Origin: Campylobacterales bacterium
GTDB lineage: Bacteria > Campylobacterota_A > Desulfurellia > JAADFJ01
Direction of reading: 5' to 3'
Length of the DNA: 9,820 nt
Assembly (NCBI GenBank): GCA_027080125.1
Contig: JALWSW010000002.1
Coordinates: 1 to 9,820, forward strand
Both the position numbers and the translations under genes were made by a program. Below the pieces are notes generated by a model that was given only the letters and a program-made list of their open reading frames with translations, had not been told where the DNA came from and searched no databases. Of the stretch, positions 1 through 8,084 are shown piece by piece. How positions within the stretch are numbered: position 1 is the first letter of the stretch; each line of letters begins with the position of its first letter.

Positions 1-123
1 GTTTTTTCCCCTTTCAGTTTTCTGTTGCTGAGAGCTTTTATCAAACCGTCTTTGATGCCGATATTTTTGGGGATAAATTTTAGCGAATGAAAATCCGGAA
101 TCAGGACATTGTTAATTGCAATA

Positions 124-143
<20 letters not shown>
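1..143 (-). CDS. Amidohydrolase-like protein, N-terminal fragment (cut by window edge)
   Basis: Only the first 47 codons are visible; the gene runs off the left edge. It starts at ATG 143-141 and overlaps the 3' end of pyrG by 20 nt in a different frame. The peptide begins MQHAEFDIAINNVLIPDF and continues through NIGIKDGLI. A 'DIxIxNxxIxD ... xNIGIKDGxI' pattern is typical of the small N-terminal beta-sandwich of metal-dependent amidohydrolases (dihydroorotase, adenine deaminase, D-aminoacylase and relatives). The metal-binding HxH motif would come after the part shown, so neither activity nor substrate can be assigned. No convincing Shine-Dalgarno sequence precedes the ATG, so translation may be coupled to pyrG termination. 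The family call is an inference from a short stretch, and the protein could be another beta-sandwich enzyme of this superfamily. Confidence 0.55.
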
Positions 144-1770
<1,627 letters not shown>

Positions 1771-1778
1771 AACATCTC

Positions 1779-3389
1779 CTAAGGGTAGATTTCCAATTCT
1801 TTTGGAACATACCAGTCAACAAGATTATAAAATATACCTGCTTTTGCCTTTTTTACACCTTTAAAACGTTTATGCAGCGCAATTATGGAATAGGGCGAAT
1901 ATAAAAACAGATACGGTTTGTCGTTATATATGATTCTGTTAATCTTTTGATAGATTGCCTTTCTCTGTTTTACGTTTACGGTTTTTCGACCTTCCTCTAA
2001 CAACTTATCCACGGTTTTATTGTGATATCCGACAAAATTGAATCCTCCCGGTTTATCTTGAGAGCTGTGCCATATCGAAAACTGGTCCGGATCAGGCGAA
2101 AGCTGCCAGCCCAAAAGCACCGCATCGAATTTTCTTGAATTAATCAGATTCAGAAATGCCTGCCATTCCAAAATCCTGATCTTTACATCAATTCCGATCT
2201 TTTTCAGATCCGACTGTATAATAAGAGCGGCATATTTTCTTTCGCTGTTTCCCTGATTGGTTATAATGGTAAAGGAAAACCGTTTTCCGTTTTTGGTCAA
2301 TTTGCCGTTCCTATATATAAAACCGGATTGTCTTAACAATCTTTTTGCCTTTTCAATATTATATTTTGCCGGCTTGACAGATTTATCATAAACCCAGCTT
2401 ACCGGAGGATATATGCCGTTTGAAACGGTTCCTTCTCCAAAAAGAATCGTATCTATTATCTGCTTTTTGTTTATGGCATAATTAAGAGCTTGTCTGACTT
2501 TTTTATCCTTGAAAATCGGTCTTCTCAGATTCAGTCCCAGATATGTATAACCGAAAGAGGGGGTTATGTAAATATTATAATTTTTTTTTATCTTCGGCGT
2601 TATTTGACGCTCAAGCTGTATCGGCGAAAGCCCCATAGCATCGATTTTACCCGATTCAAGCTGCAAAAATGCGGTGGCATTATCAGGAATTATCTTATAA
2701 AGAAGACGGTCGATATGAGGTGAACCTGCAAAATAGCCCCTGTTTTTACTCAGCAGTATCGATTGACCGCTTTTCCATTTTGCCAGTTTGTAAGGACCTG
2801 TTCCGACCGGATTTCTGTTGAAAGGGTCATTGTTAAGATTATGTCCTTTTAAAAGATGATATGGCAAAATTCCCATAGTCCAGCTTGCTAAAGCGGGAAC
2901 AAAAACGGTTTTGTAGTGCACTCTAAATCTGTATTTGCCCAGAGCTTCGGCTTTATCTATCAGCAGAAAATCGGTGGAATAAGGGGTTGCGATATTCGGG
3001 TTGGTCAATATTTTATAGGTAAAAAGCGCATCTTTGGCGGTAAGCTCAACCCCGTCCTGCCATTTTACCCCTTTTCGCAAAATAAATGTTACGGTTTTTC
3101 CGTCTTTTGAAACCGTGTATTTTTTTGCCAGATCCCCAACCAGTTTGAGATTCTTATTATATTTTAGCAAGCCGTTAAATATCCACCCCGCAATATCAGC
3201 GGAGGCGGAATCGGTGGCAAAAATCGGGTTTATTCGATTTGCATCACCGATTGAGCGCTGAATAAGCGTTGAAGCGTTGCAGATATTTGCAATCAACAAA
3301 AACGCAACCGGAAGCAGCACAGAGAATTTTTTATTAAAAATTTTGATATAATTTTTTCGAGACGACAGGTTTTGCGTAAAGAAATTCAT
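1779..3389 (-). CDS. Periplasmic peptide/oligopeptide-binding protein, family 5 ABC solute-binding protein
   Basis: This is a 536-residue extracellular solute-binding protein of the DppA/OppA type, which captures peptides, or sometimes nickel or other small ligands, for an ABC importer. A basic N-region (to Lys21) and hydrophobic core (about 22-36) are followed by a likely signal peptidase I site after Ala39 (CNA|S). The nearby Cys37 lacks a proper lipobox, so I expect a soluble periplasmic protein. Family hallmarks are LRKGVKWQDG (104-113) followed by LTAKDALFTYKIL, NPVGTGPYKL (193-202), and KKVRQALNYAINK in the second half. The start is ATG 3389, which lacks a Shine-Dalgarno sequence and sits in the loop of a predicted hairpin (3372-3400). 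The N-region is long, but I see no better downstream ATG. No permease or ATPase gene is adjacent: secG precedes it and pyrG follows 8 nt later. The substrate cannot be told from the sequence. Confidence 0.9.
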   Translation of the reverse strand: MNFFTQNLSSRKNYIKIFNKKFSVLLPVAFLLIANICNASTLIQRSIGDANRINPIFATDSASADIAGWIFNGLLKYNKNLKLVGDLAKKYTVSKDGKTVTFILRKGVKWQDGVELTAKDALFTYKILTNPNIATPYSTDFLLIDKAEALGKYRFRVHYKTVFVPALASWTMGILPYHLLKGHNLNNDPFNRNPVGTGPYKLAKWKSGQSILLSKNRGYFAGSPHIDRLLYKIIPDNATAFLQLESGKIDAMGLSPIQLERQITPKIKKNYNIYITPSFGYTYLGLNLRRPIFKDKKVRQALNYAINKKQIIDTILFGEGTVSNGIYPPVSWVYDKSVKPAKYNIEKAKRLLRQSGFIYRNGKLTKNGKRFSFTIITNQGNSERKYAALIIQSDLKKIGIDVKIRILEWQAFLNLINSRKFDAVLLGWQLSPDPDQFSIWHSSQDKPGGFNFVGYHNKTVDKLLEEGRKTVNVKQRKAIYQKINRIIYNDKPYLFLYSPYSIIALHKRFKGVKKAKAGIFYNLVDWYVPKELEIYP

Positions 3390-3400
3390 TTTTTACGCAA
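3372..3400 (-). promoter_or_regulatory. Perfect 9-bp inverted repeat around the start codon of the solute-binding-protein gene
   Basis: TTGCGTAAA (3372-3380) and TTTACGCAA (3392-3400) are exact reverse complements separated by 11 nt. In the minus-strand mRNA the stem would enclose a loop holding the AUG at 3389-3387. No Shine-Dalgarno sequence precedes this ATG, and the repeat covers the region where the ribosome must bind. It could be an RNA hairpin controlling translation or a protein operator. Chance is not excluded for a 9-bp stem, although the exact placement over the start codon in the only long gap of the window is notable. No T-tract follows, so it is not an intrinsic terminator. Confidence 0.45.
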
Positions 3401-3412
3401 TAATCCGTGTTC

Positions 3413-3437
3413 TCGCAGGCTCATATTAAAGCTGCGA
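3413..3437 (-). repeat. Short inverted repeat directly after the secG stop codon
   Basis: On the plus strand TCGCAG (3413-3418) and CTGCGA (3432-3437) are perfect 6-bp complements with a 13-nt loop; two more pairs are possible with one bulged base. The repeat abuts the secG stop codon at 3440-3438. Without a following U-run it does not look like a classical terminator. It could be a weak attenuating or 3'-end-protecting hairpin between secG and the downstream solute-binding-protein gene. It is short enough to be chance. Confidence 0.25.
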
Positions 3438-3791
3438 TTACTTAGTTGATTTGCCGCTTTTTGCAGGTATCTTAACGGACGGATTTATCGGTAAAACAGG
3501 CAGTTTGTTTGTCTTTGTTTTTTCATTAACAATATTGCTGTTGGTAACGGATCTGCTGCTTGTTCCTACCAATGCCCTGTTGATGAGAAATGAGTTTATA
3601 ACAAACAGAATTCCCAGAACCCAGGTCAACTTTGCCAAAAACGGCAGAGGACCTCTGCTGCCAAATACCGTTTCGCTTGCCCCTGCGCCAAAAGATACCC
3701 CCATTGTGGCTCCTTTGCCTTTCTGCATCAATATAATTCCTATAAGTATGATACTCAAAAAAAACTGAACAAAAATCAATAATGTCAACAT
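3438..3791 (-). CDS. secG: Preprotein translocase subunit SecG
   Basis: SecG is the small non-essential inner-membrane subunit of the SecYEG channel and assists SecA-driven export. The 117-residue protein has two transmembrane helices (about 2-22 and 52-70). The conserved cytoplasmic loop between them reads LMQKGKGATMGVSFGAGASE and continues with TVFGSRG, the diagnostic signature of the family. A polar Lys/Ser/Pro-rich tail of about 45 residues follows, as is common in SecG proteins. The ATG at 3791 lies 5 nt after the tpiA stop and has AAGAGGT upstream at about 8 nt spacing. Linkage of secG to tpiA is a widespread arrangement. The identification rests on both the motif and the context. Confidence 0.96.
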   Translation of the reverse strand: MLTLLIFVQFFLSIILIGIILMQKGKGATMGVSFGAGASETVFGSRGPLPFLAKLTWVLGILFVINSFLINRALVGTSSRSVTNSNIVNEKTKTNKLPVLPINPSVKIPAKSGKSTK

Positions 3792-3796
3792 AACTT

Positions 3797-4513
3797 TTAC
3801 CTCTTAAAACTATCTATAATTTTTAAAAACGATTCAGCATCCAAACTGGCGCCTCCTACAAGCACCCCGTCAATTATATGCTGTTTTGCAATCTCCTTTG
3901 AATTGTCCGGTTTTACGCTGCCTCCGTAGAGAACGGTTGCATCTACCGATTTTTCCTTCAATTTTAACTTTATCAATTCAATTGTCTCTCTTATCGTAGC
4001 AATATCAGCCGCAACGCCTGTGCCTATTGCCCAAACCGGCTCATAGGCTACAATCAGAGAGCTTATCCCGTTAATTGTATCAAGCTGTCTGTTCAGTACA
4101 AATTCTCTCTTGCCTTTCCGTTTTTCCTCAAGTGTTTCTCCGACGCAATATATCGGTGTCAAACCGGCGTCGATTGCAGCGATGAGCTTTTTGTGTAAAA
4201 GAGCATCGCTTTCTCCGAAAATATGTCTTCTTTCGGAATGCCCTATTATAACATATTTGCATCCGATATCTACAAGCATCTGCGGGGAAATCTCTCCGGT
4301 AAAAGCCCCGCTTTTTTTCCAGTAGCAGTTCTGAGCACCGAGTTTAATCTTATTGTCTAAGATCTCATAAGCCATATCAAGCAATGTAAAGGGAGGTATA
4401 ATTATGACCTCGGAGGTGATACTGACAGATTCATTTATCTTTCTTAACAGAATACCAGCAGTTTTTTTTGTCATATTCATCTTCCAGTTTGCGGCTATAA
4501 CGGGCTTATTCAT
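3797..4513 (-). CDS. tpiA: Triosephosphate isomerase
   Basis: This cytosolic TIM-barrel enzyme interconverts dihydroxyacetone phosphate and glyceraldehyde 3-phosphate. All catalytic parts are visible: Asn9 and Lys11 in ANWKMN, His92 in IGHSERR, the base Glu158 in AYEPVWAIGTG, and the phosphate-binding YGGSVKP (196-202) and LVGGASL (218-224) loops. At 238 residues it is slightly shorter than the usual ~250, apparently from tightened loops before helix 5 and strand 6. The C-terminal hinge of the catalytic loop reads VAA where many enzymes have KTA, which is a tolerated variation. Its ATG overlaps the pgk stop by 8 nt (4506-4513) and has GGAGG nine bases upstream, inside pgk. It belongs to the gap-pgk-tpiA-secG unit and is probably co-translated with it. 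Confidence 0.98.
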   Translation of the reverse strand: MNKPVIAANWKMNMTKKTAGILLRKINESVSITSEVIIIPPFTLLDMAYEILDNKIKLGAQNCYWKKSGAFTGEISPQMLVDIGCKYVIIGHSERRHIFGESDALLHKKLIAAIDAGLTPIYCVGETLEEKRKGKREFVLNRQLDTINGISSLIVAYEPVWAIGTGVAADIATIRETIELIKLKLKEKSVDATVLYGGSVKPDNSKEIAKQHIIDGVLVGGASLDAESFLKIIDSFKR

Positions 4514-5690
4514 TCTGTTTTTCCTCCAAAATCTCCAATCCTGGCAGTTTTTTGCCGCTTATAAGCTCAAGCGCAGCTCCACCTCCGGTTGAGATAAAAC
4601 TCATATTTTCAGCTTCCTGAGCCCTGTACACCGCATCTGCGGTATCGCCTCCGCCTACAACCGTAAGCGCATAGGAATCGGCAATATAATGAGCAATGCT
4701 GAAGGTTCCTCGTGAAAACAGATCGTTTTCGTATATTCCCATAGGTCCGTTCCACAGGATTGTTCTTGCGTCTGCAATCGCTTCCCCGAAAAGTTTTACG
4801 GTTGCAGGACCTATGTCTGTTCCATACCATCCTTTTGGAATCTCTTCCACCGGCACTATTTTTACTGCCGAGCCGCTATCTATATTATCGGTTACAACCA
4901 AGTCAACGGGAAGATAGAACCTTTTTTTTGTTGTTTTCAATTTGGATAGAATCTCTTTTGCGGTATTTAGAATCTTATCATCATAGTGTATTCCTATCTC
5001 TTTGCCCAAAGCAACAATAAATGGAAATGCCATCTTTCCGCCTATAAGAATCTTGTCTGAAAGTGAAAGAAGATTTTTTATCGCATCTATCTTGCCTTCA
5101 AGTTTTGCTCCTCCCAGAATGGAAACAAACGGACGGACAGGGTTGTCCAGGACTTTTTTGAAATAGCTTATCTCCTTTTTTAAAAGAAATCCGGCTACCG
5201 CAACATCCATAACCTTGGGCATTCCAAATATCGAAGCATGCTTTCTGTGGGATGTCCCGAATGCGTTATTGACATAGATTTGTGCAAGTTGTGCTAACGC
5301 TTTGGCAAATGTCGGACCATTTTCCGTTTCTTCCTTGTGAAACCGGAGATTTTCAAGCAGAATTACCTCTCCGGGCTTCATTTTTGCTATCATATCGGTA
5401 ACGGATTTTCCGATGCAATCAGGCGCAAGGGGAACATCTGCATGAAGCAGTGTTTCAAGCCTTCTGGCAACAGGTTTCAAACTAAGTCTTTTGTCATACC
5501 CGTTGGGTCGCCCAAGATGAGATGCAAGTATTACTTTAGCCTTCTCATCTATTGCATATCTTATCGTCGGAAGCGCTTCTCTTATTCTTCTGTCATCATT
5601 TATCTGGGAATCCTGGTCAATCGGCACGTTAAAATCGCATCTTATAAAAACCGCTTTCCCGGATACCGATATATCGTTGATAAAAAGCAT
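4506..5690 (-). CDS. pgk: Phosphoglycerate kinase
   Basis: Phosphoglycerate kinase transfers phosphate between 1,3-bisphosphoglycerate and ADP in glycolysis and runs in reverse in gluconeogenesis. The 394-residue length is standard. Visible motifs are RCDFNVP (17-23), the substrate-binding SHLGRPNG (57-64), LLENLRFHKEE (111-121), ILGGAKLEGK (191-200), WNGPMGIYE (313-321), GGGDTADAV (346-354) and STGGGAALE (367-375). Some usually invariant positions differ: NNAFGTSHRKH replaces the common NDAFGTAHRAH, and GGKMAFPF replaces GGGMAFTF. Active-site basic and nucleotide-binding residues remain, so I expect an active enzyme. The ATG at 5690 lies only 2 nt after the gap stop and has no clear Shine-Dalgarno sequence, which suggests translational coupling to gap. 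Its 3' end overlaps tpiA. Confidence 0.98.
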   Translation of the reverse strand: MLFINDISVSGKAVFIRCDFNVPIDQDSQINDDRRIREALPTIRYAIDEKAKVILASHLGRPNGYDKRLSLKPVARRLETLLHADVPLAPDCIGKSVTDMIAKMKPGEVILLENLRFHKEETENGPTFAKALAQLAQIYVNNAFGTSHRKHASIFGMPKVMDVAVAGFLLKKEISYFKKVLDNPVRPFVSILGGAKLEGKIDAIKNLLSLSDKILIGGKMAFPFIVALGKEIGIHYDDKILNTAKEILSKLKTTKKRFYLPVDLVVTDNIDSGSAVKIVPVEEIPKGWYGTDIGPATVKLFGEAIADARTILWNGPMGIYENDLFSRGTFSIAHYIADSYALTVVGGGDTADAVYRAQEAENMSFISTGGGAALELISGKKLPGLEILEEKQNE

Positions 5691-5692
5691 TG

Positions 5693-6706
5693 TTATTTTA
5701 TTGCATTTCCCATCTTTTCAACAAGTTCTGCCAATCTTGAAGAATAACCCCATTCGTTGTCATACCAGGCAATAACCCGTCCGCTTTTTTTGCCGATAGT
5801 TCTGGTAAACTGAGAATCGAAAATTGCCGAATGTGAATCACCGACAATATCACTTGAGACAAGCGGCTCCTCGGAATATTTGAGTATGCCTTTGAGTTTG
5901 CCCTCAGATGCATTTTTCATAGCTTCGTTTATAGCCTCTACGCTAAGCTCCTTTTCCGAATCAAACGAAAGATCTATAAGCGATCCGTCGGGAGTAGGCA
6001 CTCTTATCGAGACACCGTCAAGCCTGCCTTTTAATCCCGGAAGCACAATCTCGGTGGCTATTGTTGCTCCGGTTGAGGTGGGAATCATATTGATTGCCGC
6101 TGATCTGGCTCTTCTTAAATCCGAATGTGGCAGATCGAGTATTCTCTGATCGTTTGTATAGGAATGAACGGTAGTCATAAAACCGCTGAGTATGCCAAAG
6201 TTATCCATAAGAACCTTCATAACAGGAGCCAGACAGTTTGTTGTGCAGGATGCATTTGACAATATCTTCTCATCAGCTATCAATTTGTCGCTATCGTTTA
6301 CGCCTAAGACCACCGTAGCAACGGAACCGCCTTTTGCCGGAGCACTCAGAGCCACTTTTTTAGCTCCCGCCTCAAGATGCAGTGAGGCAAGCTCTTTTGT
6401 TCTGAAAAGACCTGTTGATTCCACTACAACATCGATATTCAACTTCTCCCAGGGTAGTTTGGACGGATCACGCTCGGCAAAAATCTTTATTCTGTTTCCA
6501 TCAACCAGAAGACTGTCTGATTCTGCTTTTACGGATTTTTCAAATATGCCGTGAACCGAATCATACTTCAAAAGATGAGCCAAGGTAGCAGGGTCGGTCA
6601 GATCGTTAATCGCCGTTACCTCAATATTTTTATTTCTGCTCATCGCTCTGTATGTCATTCTTCCTATTCTTCCGAATCCGTTAATTGCAACATTAATCTT
6701 GCTCAT
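5693..6706 (-). CDS. gap: Glyceraldehyde-3-phosphate dehydrogenase, type I, NAD-dependent
   Basis: This enzyme oxidatively phosphorylates glyceraldehyde 3-phosphate to 1,3-bisphosphoglycerate. The 337-residue protein has the Rossmann motif NGFGRIGR (9-16), Asp35 in the AINDLTD segment, and Leu-Pro in ILDLPHSDLRRAR. Asp35 and the Leu-Pro pair are both features of NAD-specific rather than NADP-using enzymes. The catalytic Cys154 lies in SNASCTTNC (150-158) and the activating His181 in TTVHSYT. The C-terminal WYDNEWGYS motif is also intact. The start ATG 6706 is fixed by a near-perfect Shine-Dalgarno sequence, AAGGAGG, four bases upstream and overlapping the comF stop. This is the strongest ribosome-binding site in the window, consistent with high expression of a glycolytic enzyme inside a long operon. 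pgk follows after 2 nt. Confidence 0.98.
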   Translation of the reverse strand: MSKINVAINGFGRIGRMTYRAMSRNKNIEVTAINDLTDPATLAHLLKYDSVHGIFEKSVKAESDSLLVDGNRIKIFAERDPSKLPWEKLNIDVVVESTGLFRTKELASLHLEAGAKKVALSAPAKGGSVATVVLGVNDSDKLIADEKILSNASCTTNCLAPVMKVLMDNFGILSGFMTTVHSYTNDQRILDLPHSDLRRARSAAINMIPTSTGATIATEIVLPGLKGRLDGVSIRVPTPDGSLIDLSFDSEKELSVEAINEAMKNASEGKLKGILKYSEEPLVSSDIVGDSHSAIFDSQFTRTIGKKSGRVIAWYDNEWGYSSRLAELVEKMGNAIK

Positions 6707-6718
6707 TACTCCTCCTTA
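6707..6718 (-). promoter_or_regulatory. Strong ribosome-binding site of gap
   Basis: The minus strand reads TAAGGAGGAGTA immediately before the gap ATG. AAGGAGG is a near-full match to the anti-Shine-Dalgarno complement with 4-nt spacing. It shares its first bases with the comF TAA stop, so gap can be translated strongly whatever the rate of comF translation. Confidence 0.85.
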
Positions 6719-7405
6719 TGTTCCGGCTATCGCAAAAAAATAAACGGTGTCGGTATATTTTTTCAAAGTTTTGGCTGCTTCATTGATTGTTGAGCCTGTT
6801 GTGAAAACATCATCCACAAGCATCACTCTTCTGTCTTTTACCTTTTTCGAAGCCGTGAAACTGTTCCTTACATTCCTTTTTCTTTTATCTGCGCCGACAG
6901 TTGTTTGGCTTTCGGTAAACTTTGTTTTTTTAAGCGCCGTTGCAACAGGCAAGTTTATCCAGTTTGCAATCTTCTTTGCAATAAGAAGCGATTGATTGAA
7001 TCCTCTTAAATACGAATGCTCTATTGTAAGCGGAATCGGAACCAGAATATCCGGCTTAAATTGACTTATCGCCTCGACAATTTGAGACTTGAACAGATCC
7101 ATAATCCTGATTTGATAGCTGTTTTTGCCATATTTAACATTGTGAATCCAAGATTTGATGGTATCGGTATATTTAAAAAAGGCGATTCCTCCGTTGAAAA
7201 CAGGTTTTCCGGTAAAACATGTCTGACAGATATAGTTTGAATAAGCATCAGGCAAAGCCCTGCCGCACTTTGCGCATCTTGTTGCCGGAATTATAAACTG
7301 ACTTTTGCAACTTTTGCAGAGCAAATCGGCTTCAGCCCCGCATATATAGCACTTTGTCGGGAAAAAAACCGACAAAACGTTTGTGCCTATCTTATTTATC
7401 TGCAT
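6716..7405 (-). CDS. comF: ComF family protein (zinc-ribbon plus phosphoribosyltransferase-like domain)
   Basis: ComF/ComFC proteins take part in DNA uptake and processing in competent bacteria and are widespread even where competence is unknown. The N-terminal part has four CxxC pairs that should bind zinc: Cys19/22, Cys30/33, Cys44/47 and Cys60/63. The phosphoribosyltransferase-like domain has the family motifs VPIPL (122-126), HSYLRGFNQS (130-139) and the PRPP-loop-like VMLVDDVFTTGST (194-206). The open frame extends to an ATG at 7486, but I place the start at ATG 7405 (229 residues). The 27 extra residues do not resemble ComF and lie wholly within the upstream coding region, whereas the residues from 7405 match a normal ComF start before the first CxxC. 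A GGAG lies 13 nt upstream, farther than ideal. The gene overlaps the upstream stop by 14 nt. Its presence does not prove competence. Confidence 0.93.
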   Translation of the reverse strand: MQINKIGTNVLSVFFPTKCYICGAEADLLCKSCKSQFIIPATRCAKCGRALPDAYSNYICQTCFTGKPVFNGGIAFFKYTDTIKSWIHNVKYGKNSYQIRIMDLFKSQIVEAISQFKPDILVPIPLTIEHSYLRGFNQSLLIAKKIANWINLPVATALKKTKFTESQTTVGADKRKRNVRNSFTASKKVKDRRVMLVDDVFTTGSTINEAAKTLKKYTDTVYFFAIAGT

Positions 7406-8084
7406 GTCTGTTTCTGCACTCCATGCAAAATTTTGCGGTAGGCATAATCTCGAGTCGGTTTTTGTCAATTTTCTTGCCGCATGCAACGCAGATACCGTAA
7501 TTTCCCTCTTCCATTCTTTTTAAAGCATTTTTAATTGCATGAATCTCTTTGTTTTTTCTTTCGTACTCGATTCCTGATATAAGGGTCGATTCGGTTGAGG
7601 TTGCTTTGTCGATTATCTCTTTATGTTTATCCTTTTTAAGTGAGGACTCAACCATTTTCAGCTCTTCATAAAGCGACCTTAAACGATTTTCCAATATTAC
7701 CCGGTTTTTCTTCTCTATATCATCCATATCTTCAACCTCGCTATGACCTAATTTTCGTATCTGATGATCTTTCCACAACTCCTCTAAAGCGTAATGTTGT
7801 CTGCCCTCTTCGGTAAAAATATCCACCATTATATCGCCTAAATCGATAAGTATCCAGTCGGAATTTTTATCCCCTTCAAGTTTTATATTTTTTATATTCA
7901 GTTTCTTGCACTCATAAATTACCTTATCCGCGAGGCTTTCCGAATGTCTTTTGCTTTGGCTTGTTACAATTATGCTGTAATCGAACAGCGATTTTTCAGG
8001 TGACATCTTTATGGTTGCGATGTCGGCTCCTTTGTTCTCATCCAGAATCTTCTCTATTGCCTTTACTATTAATTCGTCGTTCAT
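7392..8084 (-). CDS. rsfS: Fusion of ribosomal silencing factor RsfS with a DksA/TraR-type zinc-finger domain
   Basis: This is one uninterrupted 230-codon frame. Residues about 5-107 are an RsfS (Iojap/DUF143) domain: LFDYSIIVTSQSKRH (33-47), EGDKNSDWILIDLGDIMVDIF (70-90) and YALEELW (98-104) match the family, which binds ribosomal protein uL14 and blocks 30S-50S joining in starvation. Residues about 120-230 resemble DksA. A long charged helix (about 122-155) leads to a tip EIIDKA (156-161) that aligns with E. coli DksA DPVDRA, keeping Asp159 and Ala161. A return helix then leads to a complete zinc finger, Cys199/Cys202 and Cys220/Cys223 (CxxC-x17-CxxC), with the family ending RLEIMPTAKFC. 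Both domains look intact. The ATG overlaps the nadD stop (ATGA) and has AAGGGA eight bases upstream. RsfS proteins are normally stand-alone at about 105-130 residues. The combined function is inferred, not known. Confidence 0.93.
   Translation of the reverse strand: MNDELIVKAIEKILDENKGADIATIKMSPEKSLFDYSIIVTSQSKRHSESLADKVIYECKKLNIKNIKLEGDKNSDWILIDLGDIMVDIFTEEGRQHYALEELWKDHQIRKLGHSEVEDMDDIEKKNRVILENRLRSLYEELKMVESSLKKDKHKEIIDKATSTESTLISGIEYERKNKEIHAIKNALKRMEEGNYGICVACGKKIDKNRLEIMPTAKFCMECRNRHADK
7725..7739 (-). promoter_or_regulatory. Possible internal ribosome-binding site and start for the DksA-like half of the RsfS fusion
   Basis: In the linker between the RsfS and DksA-like domains the minus strand has GAGGT (7739-7735), seven bases before an in-frame ATG at 7727-7725 (Met120). 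Starting there would give a 111-residue protein consisting exactly of the coiled-coil and zinc-finger part, a normal size for a small TraR/DksA family protein. The motif also encodes Ser-Glu-Val, so it could be coincidence. Confidence 0.4.

Noticed and set aside
3341..3355. Plus-strand TTGATATAAT promoter-like sequence
   Set aside because: It is on the strand with no genes, has no properly spaced -35 box, and is in an AT-rich part of the signal-peptide coding region.
3372..3400. Reading the start-codon inverted repeat as an intrinsic terminator of secG
   Set aside because: No T-tract follows it in the direction of transcription, and it overlaps the next coding region.
5337..5747. Plus-strand 136-codon open frame across the gap-pgk junction
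   Set aside because: It is antisense to two well-supported genes and has no domain or start signal.
7406..7486. Upstream extension of comF to the ATG at 7486
   Set aside because: The added 27 residues lie inside the RsfS-DksA coding region and do not resemble ComF; ATG 7405 fits the family N-terminus.
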